Shown: positions 12,571 through 25,895 of the stretch, in pieces
Numbering within the stretch: the first letter of the stretch is position 1
Layout of the letters: the number at the start of each line of letters is the position of its first letter
NCBI GenBank assembly: GCA_019843655.1
Contig: JACDQD010000004.1
Span: 26,423,872-26,487,871, forward strand
From: Lethocerus indicus
Lineage: Eukaryota; Arthropoda; Insecta; Hemiptera; Belostomatidae
Direction of reading: 5' to 3'
Length of the DNA stretch: 64,000 bases
The notes under the pieces: generated by a model
Database searches by the model: none
Seen by the model: the letters and a program-made list of their open reading frames with translations, nothing else
What the model was told of the DNA's origin: nothing
Made by a program: the position numbers and the translations under genes

Positions 12571-15500
12571 CACTTTTTAATTTGATCTCGTTAACGCTAA
12601 GCGCAACAGGTAATATCGCCGAAAGTGCGGACGACCTAGTGGTTAATATGAAATATATTCCCTAATGGTACAACTCCGAGCAAGAACTTTCCAGAAGTTA
12701 GACTAAGTACTCTTAGAATCAGATTCATTATATTTTAACCTTGCAAAGAATATAATAGTATCCCTCCATACTGAAACTTCCATGAGGCTCCTATAGACTT
12801 ACTGATAACACGGATAAAATAAACCTATTTTTCCTTCGCCGGTAGTTCTCGATTAGAATCAAACTGTTAACATATGAAATAAATGCTACGTTTTTAAATA
12901 AACACCGTTAAATAAAAATAAACACCGTGATTATGACGGTTTCTATTTCTATTTACAAAAGTGAAGATACCGGGTTAGTTTTATTATGTATGAAATCTGT
13001 AGTTGAGTATTTATATACCAACTTAATTTTTTTCTTCATATGCCGTATACGAATTTTCTTGCGAGTAAAAATTGTTTTTATATCAACTCAACCGTACTGT
13101 TACGAGGCTGCAGAAAAATTGAATCGGACCCAAATGACGGGACCTGTAGAAAACGTTGAAAGCGGGCCACACCCAGGGGAGATTCATTCGGTTAGGGAAT
13201 AAATCTTTCTACTGGAATTCGCCCGAAACCAGGAAGAATCTGGGACAGACGGCAGTTCCAAAACCTGCCGCCCGAGGTTACCCCCTCATTATATTACGCG
13301 GTCGTACCGGAAGTTAGATCCATCGTCCACCAGTCTGATATATCACTAACTGGCCGCATAACGGTGAGAACACAATTTAGCCCTAAACAAATACTGAGAA
13401 AAAATATAACTAACTTCCGGTAGGATCGCATAATACTGTGGGAAGAACTTCGGTTAGTATGGGTTTATCCACTGCTATTCCGGGATTATTCCTGTGTTTG
13501 GAAACCACCTGAGCGGGCACCGTTGGAAGGGTTTTTGCTCTTTAGTTTTGGCGCCCTCTCGAATCTTGTCAGCTCCAAAGGGGGCCTGGAAAAAGTGATC
13601 CTACCGGAAGTCATAACTCAGGTTCTAATCGTGGAAACCTCATTTATTAATATTTCAATTAACCCGGCCAATTGGTTGCATTAGGCCAACTCAGGGGCGG
13701 GTGGGTCCCCAGACAATGGTCCGGTTTCACAAGGTAGCCCTTGCAACGCCTTGAACGGCGCTTTCTAATCCGTTGATTTAAGAGATGGCCGTAAATATCC
13801 GTGAGCGGGCTCAGTTTTTAGCGATAGGTGCGCGCCAAATGTGCCCGGCATTCCGACGAGAACCGGAAAAGTTGGGGGGCTGCCATATTTATAGAGAGGG
13901 GGTGCCGGCCGGTTCCGATCACCTCGGTCGCTTTCTCCCCGCACGTAATACGGGGAAATTATTGTTTCAGTATCGTAACGGGGGCCAAAAATCTGAACTC
14001 CAATCGGCCGCGGAGTGGAATCCGCTAAAAGTGCCTGACCATTTCGTGTAGAATGGCCATTATGTTCAAGAGAGCGAACGAAGATCTTGAAAGCATCGTT
14101 GTCACAATGCTAGGATTTACTCATGTAATAAATTCTTTCTGCATTGTACCCTAATAAGCATGCCTCAAACATACTCCAGCGTCTGCTTCAGTTAATTAGG
14201 TAAAAGTAGTATTAAATAGATCACGTTAATTTTTAGGATAAAAATTAATTCATTGAATTATGTTGCAATGCTGGGAACCATACAGAATTACTAATCATAA
14301 ATGTAACGGGCCACAATCCTGTTATCGTTGTACAAATAATTTTTACAACACCAATTTAGGAAGCTAACATGAAAAAATGTAGTACGGGGAAAACGGTCCA
14401 AAATATATTTTTTCGTATATAGATAAATGTTTGTCGACATGTTCATGATGGGAACAAGTGTATGATGGAACGGATTGAAATTGGGAAATTCTATGATAGT
14501 TTGTCTATGAAAGTCGGGTGATTGATGGTAGAAGTTAGTCGGGTCGAGATCAGTCTCGACGGCCAGTCCCAGTATCGGCTCATTGGCTGAAACAACCATT
14601 AATACTATCTGAATCTCTGGTCTAGTCCATTTATAATAACGGAGTCCGTTTTCTCATTGCGTCGTCGGGCTGATGAAAAAAAATAATATTGGATAATAAA
14701 AACGTAAATTGCGCCTTCATGGCCATTGGAGGAAAGGCGAGGAGGAATAGAAAAACCATTATTTCGTGACATAAATGCGGTTGTGGTTTAAATAACAATC
14801 TTATAACAATTATACATAATTACAATAGTTTGAGTAACAAAACACTTCCGAATAGTCATTAAAATTTACATATATTACAGCGATTTCAACCTCAGGAACA
14901 TCGCAGATACCATGTTTTAATGAATTAATAGGACTTTTATTTTGGTTTATAAAATCGTTTGACCTAATTAATTTCCTCTTTACCGTAGGTTCGTTCGTGC
15001 CGTCGGTTTTCACCCTCCGAGAATCTTCGTTTCATCGATTCCTGGGAGAAATCTCGCAGTTGAAGAGACCTTAGACCACTTGTCGGAGGGCATTTAACAG
15101 GACTGCATTTACTCGTCCTTCATTTCTATCTGGATGTCACACTATACGGCCGCCCGACGTATTTTGCTATCACTTTCACTGAGCAGTCACTAAATCGATA
15201 TAAATCGGTATTGGGGGTTCGGTACTGTGCGACATAACACGTCTAATGCGGCCGGCTCTTCGGGCAATTAAGCCGCGCAATTAAGTTATCTGGCGGCACT
15301 TCACGACGTCTGTGATAGCCCACTTGGCCCGCCCCTATCGATTCCCCCCGTTTAATATTCAGCGGGCGTACGGGCGACTTCGCTTGTACGACATTCATCT
15401 AAGTTATCGGCATCGGATTGCTCCATTACAGACTTTTTCTAGCGCTCATATCGCACTTCGTTAAAGGCGCGCTAATATTTCGTCCGCTTAACACCGCCGC

Positions 15501-17216
15501 GGTGACTGTTGTGAAAATAAAAGTTTCGCGTCCCAGCCGGAACTTTCTTTGTCGACATCACTGAACGGCCGTCAAATTGGAAGGAAGTTTGGGGGCGCTA
15601 AACTTGTTCGCGTTTCAAGAACGCGTTTCAACCCCGATCGGTTGTCGTTGCAATAATGCTCGCACTCCCAGAACTTTCCAAGATGTTCCGCTTGACCTCA
15701 CCTCTGACAAACCTACGAAGGTCAAACATGATACGAAGTATGTTCAAAAACTGATAATACCAATTTAAAATGACGTGGAACTTTTGTTCTAATATTTTGC
15801 GGAAGCGAATATCCGGTCAATAAGCCGGATTAAAAACCGTTTCCTTAAACGAACGTTTTTTTAAATGCTCGAACAGTTAATGAAGTAAAAGATGTTCTGC
15901 ATAATTACAATTAGTTTAAATATCGCTATTTATGTCAAACTTCTTTCAACCTACATTGTTGTCGACATATTGTATGTTGCATGCAAGGATTTATACATAA
16001 TAGTAATATACATAAATCTCTCTTAATCTCTGACATTGATTAACCCATTTAGTCTCAGATGAAACAAACTGTAAATTAGAATTTCGAACCCCTATTAACG
16101 TGGTTAGAAAGAGATCTATAATCCTAGGTCCGAAATAATATTTTACTGTTCACGTGTTTATATTACTAAATAATTTAAATATTATTTTCTTGCGAAGTTC
16201 ACAATTAATCTCCACCAAACCTAGTATACGTTCTGTACAATTTCGTGTATATTTACAAGGCTTGCTACCGGGGCATTGGACGGCATTTTTGAAATACGAG
16301 GTCGGAAGGAAACTGGTGTTTTCCCGGGCAAGTACAGTATCTTTGGGGGCGCCTTGGGAGACCCTCCAACTTTGGGGTGGAAGGGCTAGGCGGGGGTTGG
16401 CCTCGTAAAATTTAAAGGCCGGAACAGTTCGCGCCGTAAATCCGACTGAAATTCGGCAGGTAAATTCGGTAGGGGCCCCTCACACCTCGCACACGTTCGG
16501 CCCCAAGCTCCGAACCAAATGGGGATGGATTAGGTACGGGACTGAGCGCCCGCAGTGCCCGGTTCTTTGATTGGCCGAGTGAAACGGACGCGAAAATATG
16601 GATCTCTACCGTTTTAGTGCACACACGACCGCCCGAGCAAACAGGATATTCATTCCGCGCACAGCCCCGTATCACAGAACCGATGATATTTATATACCTT
16701 TTATACTCCCACCGGTTCCCGGGCTCTAAATAAACAACCATGATAAGTAACCAACATTGGAAGGTAATATCAAAAATATTTTTAGTTTATATCACAATTT
16801 TACAGCATGATTCTGAAATAGTTCAAAATTCAATTATACTTAGACTCCCTTATACCTAAATATTTTTGGTTTATTTTTGTACTTAAGATTATAACGTTTA
16901 ATAGCAAACACGAATATGAGATATGTAGACGTCTATTCGAACGGAATTCTGTCGTAGCCAAAAAGCCTATACGGTTTTAGTCGCATAATCGTCGTATAAT
17001 CTGAGTTTTAATTAGCGCCCGACATGCCCGTCTGTATTGACATCGTTATTGAACGATGTTTAAGATTAATCGATGCCATAAAATTGTGAAAGTAGGTGAG
17101 TGGCATAAACATGAAGGGTGTGGCGTTTAATTGAAACAAAGCGCGTGGGAGAACGTTGGGCATTAATGCAGTCAAATTATTGACACCGTTAGGCATAATG
17201 TATTTTGCAAATATGG

Positions 17217-17223
<7 letters not shown>
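12571..17223. other. No gene seen; contains the ETS-type site cluster
   Basis: Apart from the cluster at 13306-13611, this stretch holds only short unrecognised open frames. An AG acceptor with a pyrimidine-rich lead ends at 15362 and is followed by 33 open codons, but no donor is evident. Confidence 0.5.
13306..13611. promoter_or_regulatory. Cluster of three ETS-type sites
   Basis: ACCGGAAGT, a consensus site for ETS transcription factors, occurs at 13306-13314 (+), 13413-13421 (-) and 13603-13611 (+). The second and third lie inside a perfect 15-bp inverted repeat, GATCCTACCGGAAGT (13597-13611 against 13413-13427). A Su(H)-like TGTGGGAA lies at 13438-13445. Enhancer or promoter function is inferred from motif density only. 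Confidence 0.35.

Positions 17224-17266
<43 letters not shown>
17224..17266. repeat. (TA)n microsatellite
   Basis: Uninterrupted TA dinucleotides for about 43 nt. Confidence 0.95.
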
Positions 17267-17268
<2 letters not shown>

Positions 17269-18139
17269 TATATCATACAGAGGTTTAACCTCTTTTAATA
17301 CATAATCCGTTATCTCACCATATCAAAAATAAAATTTCATCCTGTATATATACAAGTTTCATAGATAATAATTGTGCTCTTGAAACGATACGTATTTTTC
17401 ATTACTATGCGAATGTTGTGTCCTTTTTTTACCTATTGTGTCTTAAACTAAACTTCCTTCGACTTTCCGCCATCGTCAGTCGCATTCTTCACTAAATCCT
17501 CTCGGAAGCCCTAAAATATACCTTATATCGAAATAATATAACTGAATTTTGATTAAGCTTCTGGGTAGAAAAGTTTGTCTGGTTGGGTTTTATTTGCCTT
17601 CGAGTTTTTAACTAAAAGAATATCAATTTAAATTGTCTAGAAATCAATGTTTTCACTACTTCCCACTAACTTTATCTAGCTGGGCTAATAAAAATTTCTC
17701 TAGGAAAAACTCGGTCCTTACGAAACTAGAAAATAGGAACTGAAATAATTGTATTGGTTCCAGAAGCCGAAAGGTGGGCTCCGTTTTACAATATAAACGC
17801 GGCAGTGGACCTGGGGAGCATTAGAGAAGGCTTCCCAATAGGACTTTGAAGGGTCCCACTTCCCAAACCCCACAAAGGGAGATCAGAGCCTCTCCCTTCA
17901 TTTATATCGGATTCCGCAACTCGATGCAAGCCCCCAGTGATTGCAAACAGTAGGATCCGTCTGTTTTCAACGTGAGCAAATTCACCATCTGAGGAAACTA
18001 CACCGTTCAATTCACCGCTATACCATATTTTCGTCTAAGCAAATGAATGTTATATATATATTTGTTATTTTCGGCGAGAAATAGTTTAAACACAAATATA
18101 ACCAAAATATAATTCTGTAACACAAATGATACATCTTAC

Positions 18140-18187
18140 CGCCAGAAGGCTGGTGATGAGTCTGTCGCGCTCTGTTGGCCTATCCCC
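18140..18187 (-). CDS. Candidate internal exon, minus strand
   Basis: On the minus strand a pyrimidine-rich lead ends in TTGAG, followed by 48 nt open in phase 0 (GDRPTERDRLITSLLA) and the donor GGCG|GTAAGA. The codons look natural, but the acceptor is not a classic CAG and the block is short. No family recognised. It may be chance. Confidence 0.17.
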
Positions 18188-18680
18188 CTCAAGGTAATTG
18201 ATGGACAGGGTACAAGGCGGTGACCATAAAAGTGATACCCCTCAACCTCTAAGGCTCTAAACAGGAACGTTACTCTTTCAGCCTCTTCTAACTTATATAC
18301 CGATCAATCAAATACATACGTATAGGTAGATTGAAAGAGGCAGAATGTGAGAGAGAGAGAGGAAATTGTTCTTTCCATTCTATTTGGCGTGATCTAGCCT
18401 GTCGTTTATGGCCGCGCATTAATCATATCTTGTGTGGAAAATATAATTTACAAGCAATAATAATTTGACACAGTTAGCAATAACAGTATAGTTCATATAT
18501 TGATATGTACTTTTTTAGTGTTGCAATATTTGTACTATTAATTTAAGTGAGAATTAAATTAAATTTAGCCAGATATATAAGACGACATGACATATGGTAC
18601 GATATATTGTATTTAGTTTAATGAAACTAGCGACCGATTTTGTTGTTTTTTCTGTTGCTTTTTTTCATTACTGTCTGCAG

Positions 18681-18813
18681 CGAATGCCGAAACATGGGCG
18701 CCATTGCAGTTATTAAAACTTGGTCTCTTTCCCCCCCCCCCTCCTCCAAAGCAAATGCCATCGCCGAAAGTGATCTTATGGCCTTATTCGGCCTCGACCC
18801 AGATCAGGACGAG
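18681..18813 (+). CDS. Candidate internal exon, plus strand
   Basis: A very strong acceptor (a T/C-rich lead of about 40 nt ending CTGTCTGCAG) precedes 133 nt that are open in one frame (one base, then 44 codons) up to GACGAG|GTACGAG. The 3' half reads as acidic coding sequence, including ESDLMALFGLDPDQDE. A run of 11 Cs at 18731-18741 sits in the middle. It is either a Pro codon run or the pyrimidine tract of an alternative acceptor (AAAG at 18748-18751) that would shorten the exon to 62 nt, starting at NAIAES. No family recognised. Confidence 0.3.
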
Positions 18814-21215
18814 GTACGAGATTCACGACTCGTAATTCAGTTTCGAATTTTTAAATATGCCTATATATACCTTTTGGAAGATTTATTGTCCCTAATCTGC
18901 GCCTACCTTTCGGGAAATTGTGTAACATAAGACAACTAATGACATGTTTGGGCGTCTCGAAGTTGGAAATACTTTAAGGCGCGGGTCGGAACTATGATTT
19001 CAGGCAATTAACTTGCCTTTCATATGAATTAAAGGTGAAACAGACTGAAGAGTGAATTCCGCCCTTAAATGATATTTGAAATGAGATTTGTTACATACAT
19101 TATGTAGTTGTTATTACATTTATAACATTAATCATTAATATGTTCCAAACGTTATTTTATTTATGCCCTGCAGACCGCCCAAGATGGTTTACACAATCAA
19201 ATCTAATAGTACGCCAACTCCTCCCGCTGATATTATAAATTCCGTGTTAATTTTTGCACTATCGCGCTGAGCGATCTCCGGGTGTGAAATCTAATTTCCT
19301 GTGTTTACCTAATAAGAGAAAGACCCGTTTGCCGGTAGTGGGTCGGGTCACTCGCCCCGACTCATTTCTAGTTGAACTTAGTTTTCAAGTCTTCAACACA
19401 TCCTCGAGTCACGTAGAGCCTAATCCGTTCGCTTAGATCGACCTGTTTATCAGAACGGGAAAATACGTCTTTTCTCCCTTTTTACCGTTCCAGTCGCGTT
19501 TCGAAAATATATTTCATTCGCGGTCGGATTCTACAAATGATACAGGAACTGAATATAAATATGTTCATGCAGAAACATGCGCGAAACATAAGGCGTTATT
19601 TAAGAAGGGAAAACTCAGGTTCTTAGAAATGCGCAGTTTTCTACTTTTTGGTAATGTGTAAATTATTTATCATTCTGAACATTTTACCTAGTGTTAGTTC
19701 AAAAACAACTCCAAAACGCTGATAACGAGGGCCTGACCGTGTCTGGATTTCAGTGTGACAATATTAAATTGCATTCTATCGTACCCGTCAGGTAACAAAT
19801 ATCCCATCCTAATCCTAAATGTTCCCCCTCGTTCAATTTCCTCCGTACAAATCCCTCCTTCACTCCCGGCTATCACATCCCAATTACCTCGTCCGACACT
19901 CTTCTTCGCATCGTGTTCCAGATATCCCCGGATGGCGCCTTAAACGGAAACGGCGCCCGAGTCCTCTCCAGAGAGGGTAAAAAATAGCTCTGGAGTCCCT
20001 CCAGTCCCTCCACCGCCGATAGGATCTCATCCGAAATAAACAGATTGAGATGGTTTTGATATGGATATGTTAACATTCGCTTATATAAACGATTAATCTT
20101 GAATCTTGTACGTTATTATAATTCATCAATTACCGAGAGATTTTTCCACATTTGATTTATCTTTGTTAATTTAAATTCAAACAGACGAAATTTTCTCTGA
20201 ACAAATGTCGTCCGGTGATATACATCAATTGCCTCACTGCGCATTGTATTCGATAATAATCTTTATAGCTGAACACACGAGTCGAAACGCGTGGGACGTG
20301 TCTACTGGTTTTGTACGTTTGCGACAGACCGCCGACCGTTAATCCGGCAAACCACCGAGGGCGGCGGCAATGGGGGACAATTCCAAAGCGACGCTGGGTT
20401 TGCGAGTCATTTTTAGATCCGAACCCTAGGGCAATTCGCGGCTGTCCAATTTCGTGTTAATAAGGGCCCCAGACAGCGATGGCAATAACGCGCCAAATCA
20501 CGGTCCCCGCTCCACAGAACTCGGTTCATGTCCATCATTTTCCCCTTCAAAGCTTTTCAGTCTCCTTTCTACTTCCTATTTTTGTGTGCTAAAAGGCTTT
20601 TTTCTTACTACTCCTGTCTTCGAATATTAAATACATAGGAGTCAACTTTTTTTTATCAGATTTAAATTTACAATCATAATAGTTTTGTTCCATTAAATAT
20701 AGTAGACATCGGGTGTCGGTTATGCTTCAAGAAATAATTATTACATTACTATACTGTAGCCAATCTGGACATAAGTATTCTAGCTTATAGTTTTAGTTAC
20801 TTTCACAAGAACCTCATATATTTCTTATTAATTTTCTTGTTAACCCAAGAGGGGCTGACGAATAGTTGTGACAAGCGGTATTCGTCTCCACTCGACAATT
20901 TGGCCAAAACTTGACAATGAGAAGAGGTTTCTGAAGAATAGGCGGTTTTGAAATCCCATTTAAGAATGCCGCAAAGGGGCGGGAGAGGGAATGATTGATT
21001 GAAGGGGTTGGCCGACCATTAGGAGGCCGACCGCCATTAGCATCCTCCCGAGTTTCGTTTCGCCCCCCGCCTTGTTTCCTTCTTTCTGATCGCCGAATGT
21101 GAAAGCAGTCAGTTTCATAATTGATCATTTCACTTCTCACGCCCCCTTTCATAATTCCACTGGTGTTTTTATTTTTTCTGCTCTTCTATTCTTTCTCTCT
21201 GAATGCCCATTTCAG

Positions 21216-21299
21216 TCGGCGGTGACCCTCCATATTTCGCTGTTTCAGTCTGCGAGAAAGTTCCTAATTTTAAACCAAAGACGAGCCGTTTGTGTGCAC
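21216..21299 (+). CDS. Candidate internal exon, plus strand
   Basis: A long pyrimidine-rich lead ending CCATTTCAG at 21215 precedes 84 nt open in phase 0 (28 codons, starting SAVTLHISLF), ending at CAC|GTAAAT. A second CAG at 21246-21248 could give a 51-nt version in the same frame. The translation is not recognised and the donor is only fair. Confidence 0.22.
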
Positions 21300-24200
21300 G
21301 TAAATCGATTCGGTAATAAATAAAAGGAAGAATATTTTTATGGCCAATCCTCCATGTTATCTTGTACTCGTACAGGATTCGCAATCCTGAATCCTGAAAT
21401 CATTTTGTGGTTTGAAGAAAGTAAAATGATAATCAATCATTATATTGATTATTTTTGACATTGTTACGTTTTCGATCGTTCATAACATTTATTTAGTTTA
21501 ACATTTATTAATGTTGTAACTTGAAACACAGTGTTTTAGATAGACAAATACGTATAAATGTTTTATTTGGACCTGTGCAACGTTCGTTTGTTGCGCTTAA
21601 ACTTTCAACCATTTAAAATTCATTGGTTCGGGTTAAATATAAAATGGAATTAAATTAGCCCAATTTACAAGATATTTCATATTCGCGTTTCTAGCCCAAA
21701 TTTGGTGGCCGGGGAGGTCCAGCCATTAGGCCAGAAGCCGGTTTCTGGCCGCGGTTAATTGCAGGGTTAACGGCCGCCCCATTGAGCAAGGTTCGCCGCT
21801 CCCCACGATATTCCACACGTGTCGGCCGATAACGATTATATGATAGCGATTATATCACCCGTCCCGTAGGTCTGTACCCTAACGACAAGGACGCGGGGAA
21901 TTCTGCGGAAGTTCTAAAAGGTATTTCTGCCTCGATCGTAATCCGAGGTCCGACTTAACGCGTGAACTCTGAGTGCTGTGTTAATTCCGGTGCCTTATCC
22001 GAAAATTTCACCCCCCGTTCTTATTTTCTGCCCGATGCGATATTTCTCTTTGCTGTTGTAGTCACGTTCTCGGCCCGCTGTTTATTCCACCTGGCCGTTT
22101 CTTAAGAGAATACCATCGATAGAGTTTAGTAAATTACTTAGAAAATGTGAAAATTACTTTGCATCTTCCAAAAGAAATAGTGCAGATGAAAATGTTTAAG
22201 AGGCTCGTTTGCATCGTGTGACGTACACGCGATTCGGCCATTGTCGGGGCGCATTGCAGGTGCGATTAATTTCGACGACGCAGCGTTGGACAATTCCCGA
22301 TAGAGGGAACGTCCGGGTAGTGATTTGTGGCCGCGAGATGTCGGGGGATGAACGTCGTAAGGCCGGGTGAAAACTTGGCCCACTGACAGTGTTCGAAATT
22401 TGTTTTATCTGATCATTATTGCGATCAAACCGGTTTGATTTTTAACCGTAATTAATTAATCTCTTTGCCGACCTACGATATCCCTTCATGCCTTGAAATT
22501 AATGTTCAATATATGCTCGATAAATTTACAATGATACTGTTCTAGGACAGCCTCGGGTGCTCGGGTTATTGTCCTCAAATCCTAGACAAAAATAGGATGC
22601 TGTACAGCGTAAATGTGATCAGTAGACGTCATGTACGTTCGTCACAAGTCGATCTTATTATGCAGGTAAGGTGCCTTTCCAGAATCCCGAAACGGGATTA
22701 TCGAAATCTCGGGATTTAGACGAGTATCGTGTATCGAGTATCGAGGTGGCTCTAAAGAGGGCGGGCCGTTCGTGAATTTCCAAGGGAGCCCAACTTCAAA
22801 GAATGGGACTCTAAATGCAGCCAACGCAAGATACTGCAGAACGAATAAGCAAGTGTCCCCCGGCCGACGCCTCGCAGCTGCGAGAGCTCTTGCGCCATCG
22901 TTCGCGTCGGCCCGGCCCAGACGCAGGCTTTTTTAATTCGCATAACCAGGTTAAATACCTCGGGGCTCGGAGCCGCCCGTAAAACGACCTTTCACTAACG
23001 CGGGACACATCACCGCGAAACGCTCTAATTATACGTTTCGAATCGATGTAACGGATCGTAACGGAAAACCGGAGCCAAGTAGGAAAAACGTAACTCGAGA
23101 AATTGGGGGGTAGTCGACATCTGGAATACACGAATAAGAAATTAAACTCTTCATCAGCCAAAATTACACCCAACTTCTTGAACTGTATTATTGAACCCGT
23201 ATATTATAGGCGAGAGACGGTCGGAGATTGAGGTTGCAGTGTTTAATCGGAAAACTGGGCTACGTGAAGAATTCCTCCCATTGTAGGGGAAAGAAAGGGC
23301 GGAACTTAGGGCGAGCTTTACATCTTTAAGGAGGAAAACAATTTTCTAGCTCTTCAGTTCCTCGGATAGACAGTTTCCTGTGACGCGCGGTGGTGGATTG
23401 ACGGCTGATGGTGCCTTTTCAACCTCACAGGAGAAGGAGCAATCGGTTACAAGTGCCGAGGGATGGAAACGAGAGCTCAGGCTTCGTGCCGTCGTCGGTA
23501 ATATAATACTGTACGTGTAATACTTATAAAAATGCGATATGATTATTGCGTATAAAAATGTTATTTAACGAAAACAATGACGGCAACCACAATTTAATTA
23601 GTGGAGAGAGCACGGGTGGTGACCTACAACAAGTAAAGGAGAATGAATAAAACAATGTGTCTCCAGTGTAACCTTAGTAACTAGACTTAGCCGGGGGCTA
23701 GACTGTGAATGTTGCCTCTTAGAGGCTGTCCTCTGCGGGGCACATCCAATTAGCAAGCCCCCACCCCCAGAGGAGATTTCGGACAGGTTGTTTTCCACTC
23801 TACAGATTCGGGAATTCTTGATTGGCTACTGGTGTAAGTCGACCAAGGGGATCGGGTTCGACAACACACCGGCCTAGATTTAGCCGGGGCGCTGGAAGCC
23901 GCCAATGTGCGCTTGGGCCCGCTGTCCAATTTCGTACGTTCGGCATTTTCGGTTTTCCCACTCGGTATCGCATTCTGATATCGCGCCGCTTCCTCCTAAC
24001 CCACTTTGTACGGCACATCTCTCCCGTCTCTCCGTCCTTGGGAAATTTCAGAAAGGCCGAAACGAATCGAATAATCAGAGGGAAGGGGATAAAAACGCTT
24101 CGAAAGGTTCGAAACGCTATGAGGTTTAGGTAAATTCACGAAAATTCAGTGAATGGAAATATCTCCGTCTTGTATCCAGTTTTTGGAACTGTCCCTTTGT

Positions 24201-25832
24201 AGTTGTTCTCATTAGTTTTTTAAATAATATACTAAATAGTTTACTAAATTTTATTTCCTACTAAAATATGTAAACTCCTTACCTAAATTTATTTATCTAG
24301 AATGAATCCCATATCCCGACTTTTGGCTGCCAGTTCTACTACTGAACTTTGTGATATTAGGTTTGTCATTATTTAGTTTTTCGTTCTTCATTATTCGGTT
24401 TTTTTCCACTTCATCTCAAATCATACTCCCAAGCAAGAACTTCGTACAATGTGCCTCTGAAATCTCTTTTGTTCAGCTTAATCTGCATTACTGATCTCAG
24501 TCATTAACCGAGTTCCAGATTAGCTTCGCTACTCAAAAAAATGTCTTTGATTTATATAATTACGCAGGAGAGTACCCATTACATTATATCTAATCTCTCC
24601 ATCGGAAAAGTCGTTCTAGGCAAATTCTCCGCGGGCGAACGGGTAATAATAATGTCACAGCGCAGGACATAAACCAGCGGTACACAAAAAATAGTTACGG
24701 CTTGTATTTCGTTATTTCTTTATTTCGGTTGGTTATCGTCCGCATTCGATAGTGAAAGCTTGCCATCAGCTGCCCATTAGGGAATTATTAACTACCATCT
24801 ACTTCGCACTTACTCATATCATATTAAAAATTCTGATTAGTTTGGAATACCTGTGGTATATCACGATTGTTGTGATCTTCTGGCTCCAAATTGGCGCCAA
24901 GATTTTAAAAATATAAAAGTATAGTGCCACAAAATGACTCAGGCCTTTAGGTGCCTAAATTCTTAAGGAAAATAATTGTTTGTTATTAAAAATAATAATT
25001 TTTTCTAAATGTTTGAGAGGTATATCTGTGATAAATTTTATATTGTTTTAATTATCAATATTACGGTCACCTAGCATATAGGTGATATGACAATGTTTAG
25101 AATATAGAACCTACGGAGTAAAATACTTTCAACCAGAAAAGCGGGAAATATTTTATTTACATCTAAAATAAATGTGGGTTAAGCGGATTAAGGTATTGGG
25201 TAATGGAATCTAAAGGTGGAGACCGTCGTTTTAGGTCCGAAATGAGGCACAACATTGTTTTGACAAGTTCGGTCCCGAGTTGCCACTTCACAAAACAGTC
25301 ATGCTGTCATATTGACAACCGAAATACGCTGTGTTCAGTTTACTGATCTCAGCATTTGGCACCTGTTGGCATGGTAATCAAATTAGAATCAATGTCAGGA
25401 AGTCATTATTTTTTAATCAATCCGTTCCGCTATCACAAAAAATATTTTTAATAATGTACATATAATCCCGAACTCCTGTTTTTATATGCCGTACATATTT
25501 CTCATTATACACGAACATAAGAATAACATTCAACAATTACCAATAAGGTTGGAGTAAGCTCTAAGAAATGTCGCCTCATTGATTGGCCCGAAGTAAGAGC
25601 TGTTCGAGGCCTAGAGTATCCGCCAGTACTAATTACTATCCGGCCCCCTCAAGTTTAAAACCCCCTTCAGTTCACCCCTCTCGGGTGTTGTAGACACAAG
25701 TTCGGTGGCAGATCCGTTGTCAAACTGCCGCCGAACTGGGACCCCGAAACTTTAACCTGAGCGTAGGCGGTGCGCTGAGAATTGGCTATCGGTCGACGAT
25801 TGGAAGTGAGATAGAGGGATGGTACAGAGAGC

Positions 25833-25834
<2 letters not shown>

Positions 25835-25894
<60 letters not shown>

Positions 25895-25895
25895 G
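25835..25895. repeat. (GA)n microsatellite
   Basis: GA dinucleotides for about 60 nt with one GGGAGA interruption near the 3' end. It produces the poly-Ser-Leu shadow frame on the minus strand. Confidence 0.95.

Larger units (their letters stand above)
17267..25834. other. No complete gene seen; holds three candidate exons
   Basis: Contains the + candidates at 18681-18813 and 21216-21299 and the - candidate at 18140-18187. The rest is AT-rich with unrecognised open frames. One frame on the - strand at 22811-23173 (120 codons) overlaps a GC-rich patch and has no recognisable domain. Confidence 0.45.
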
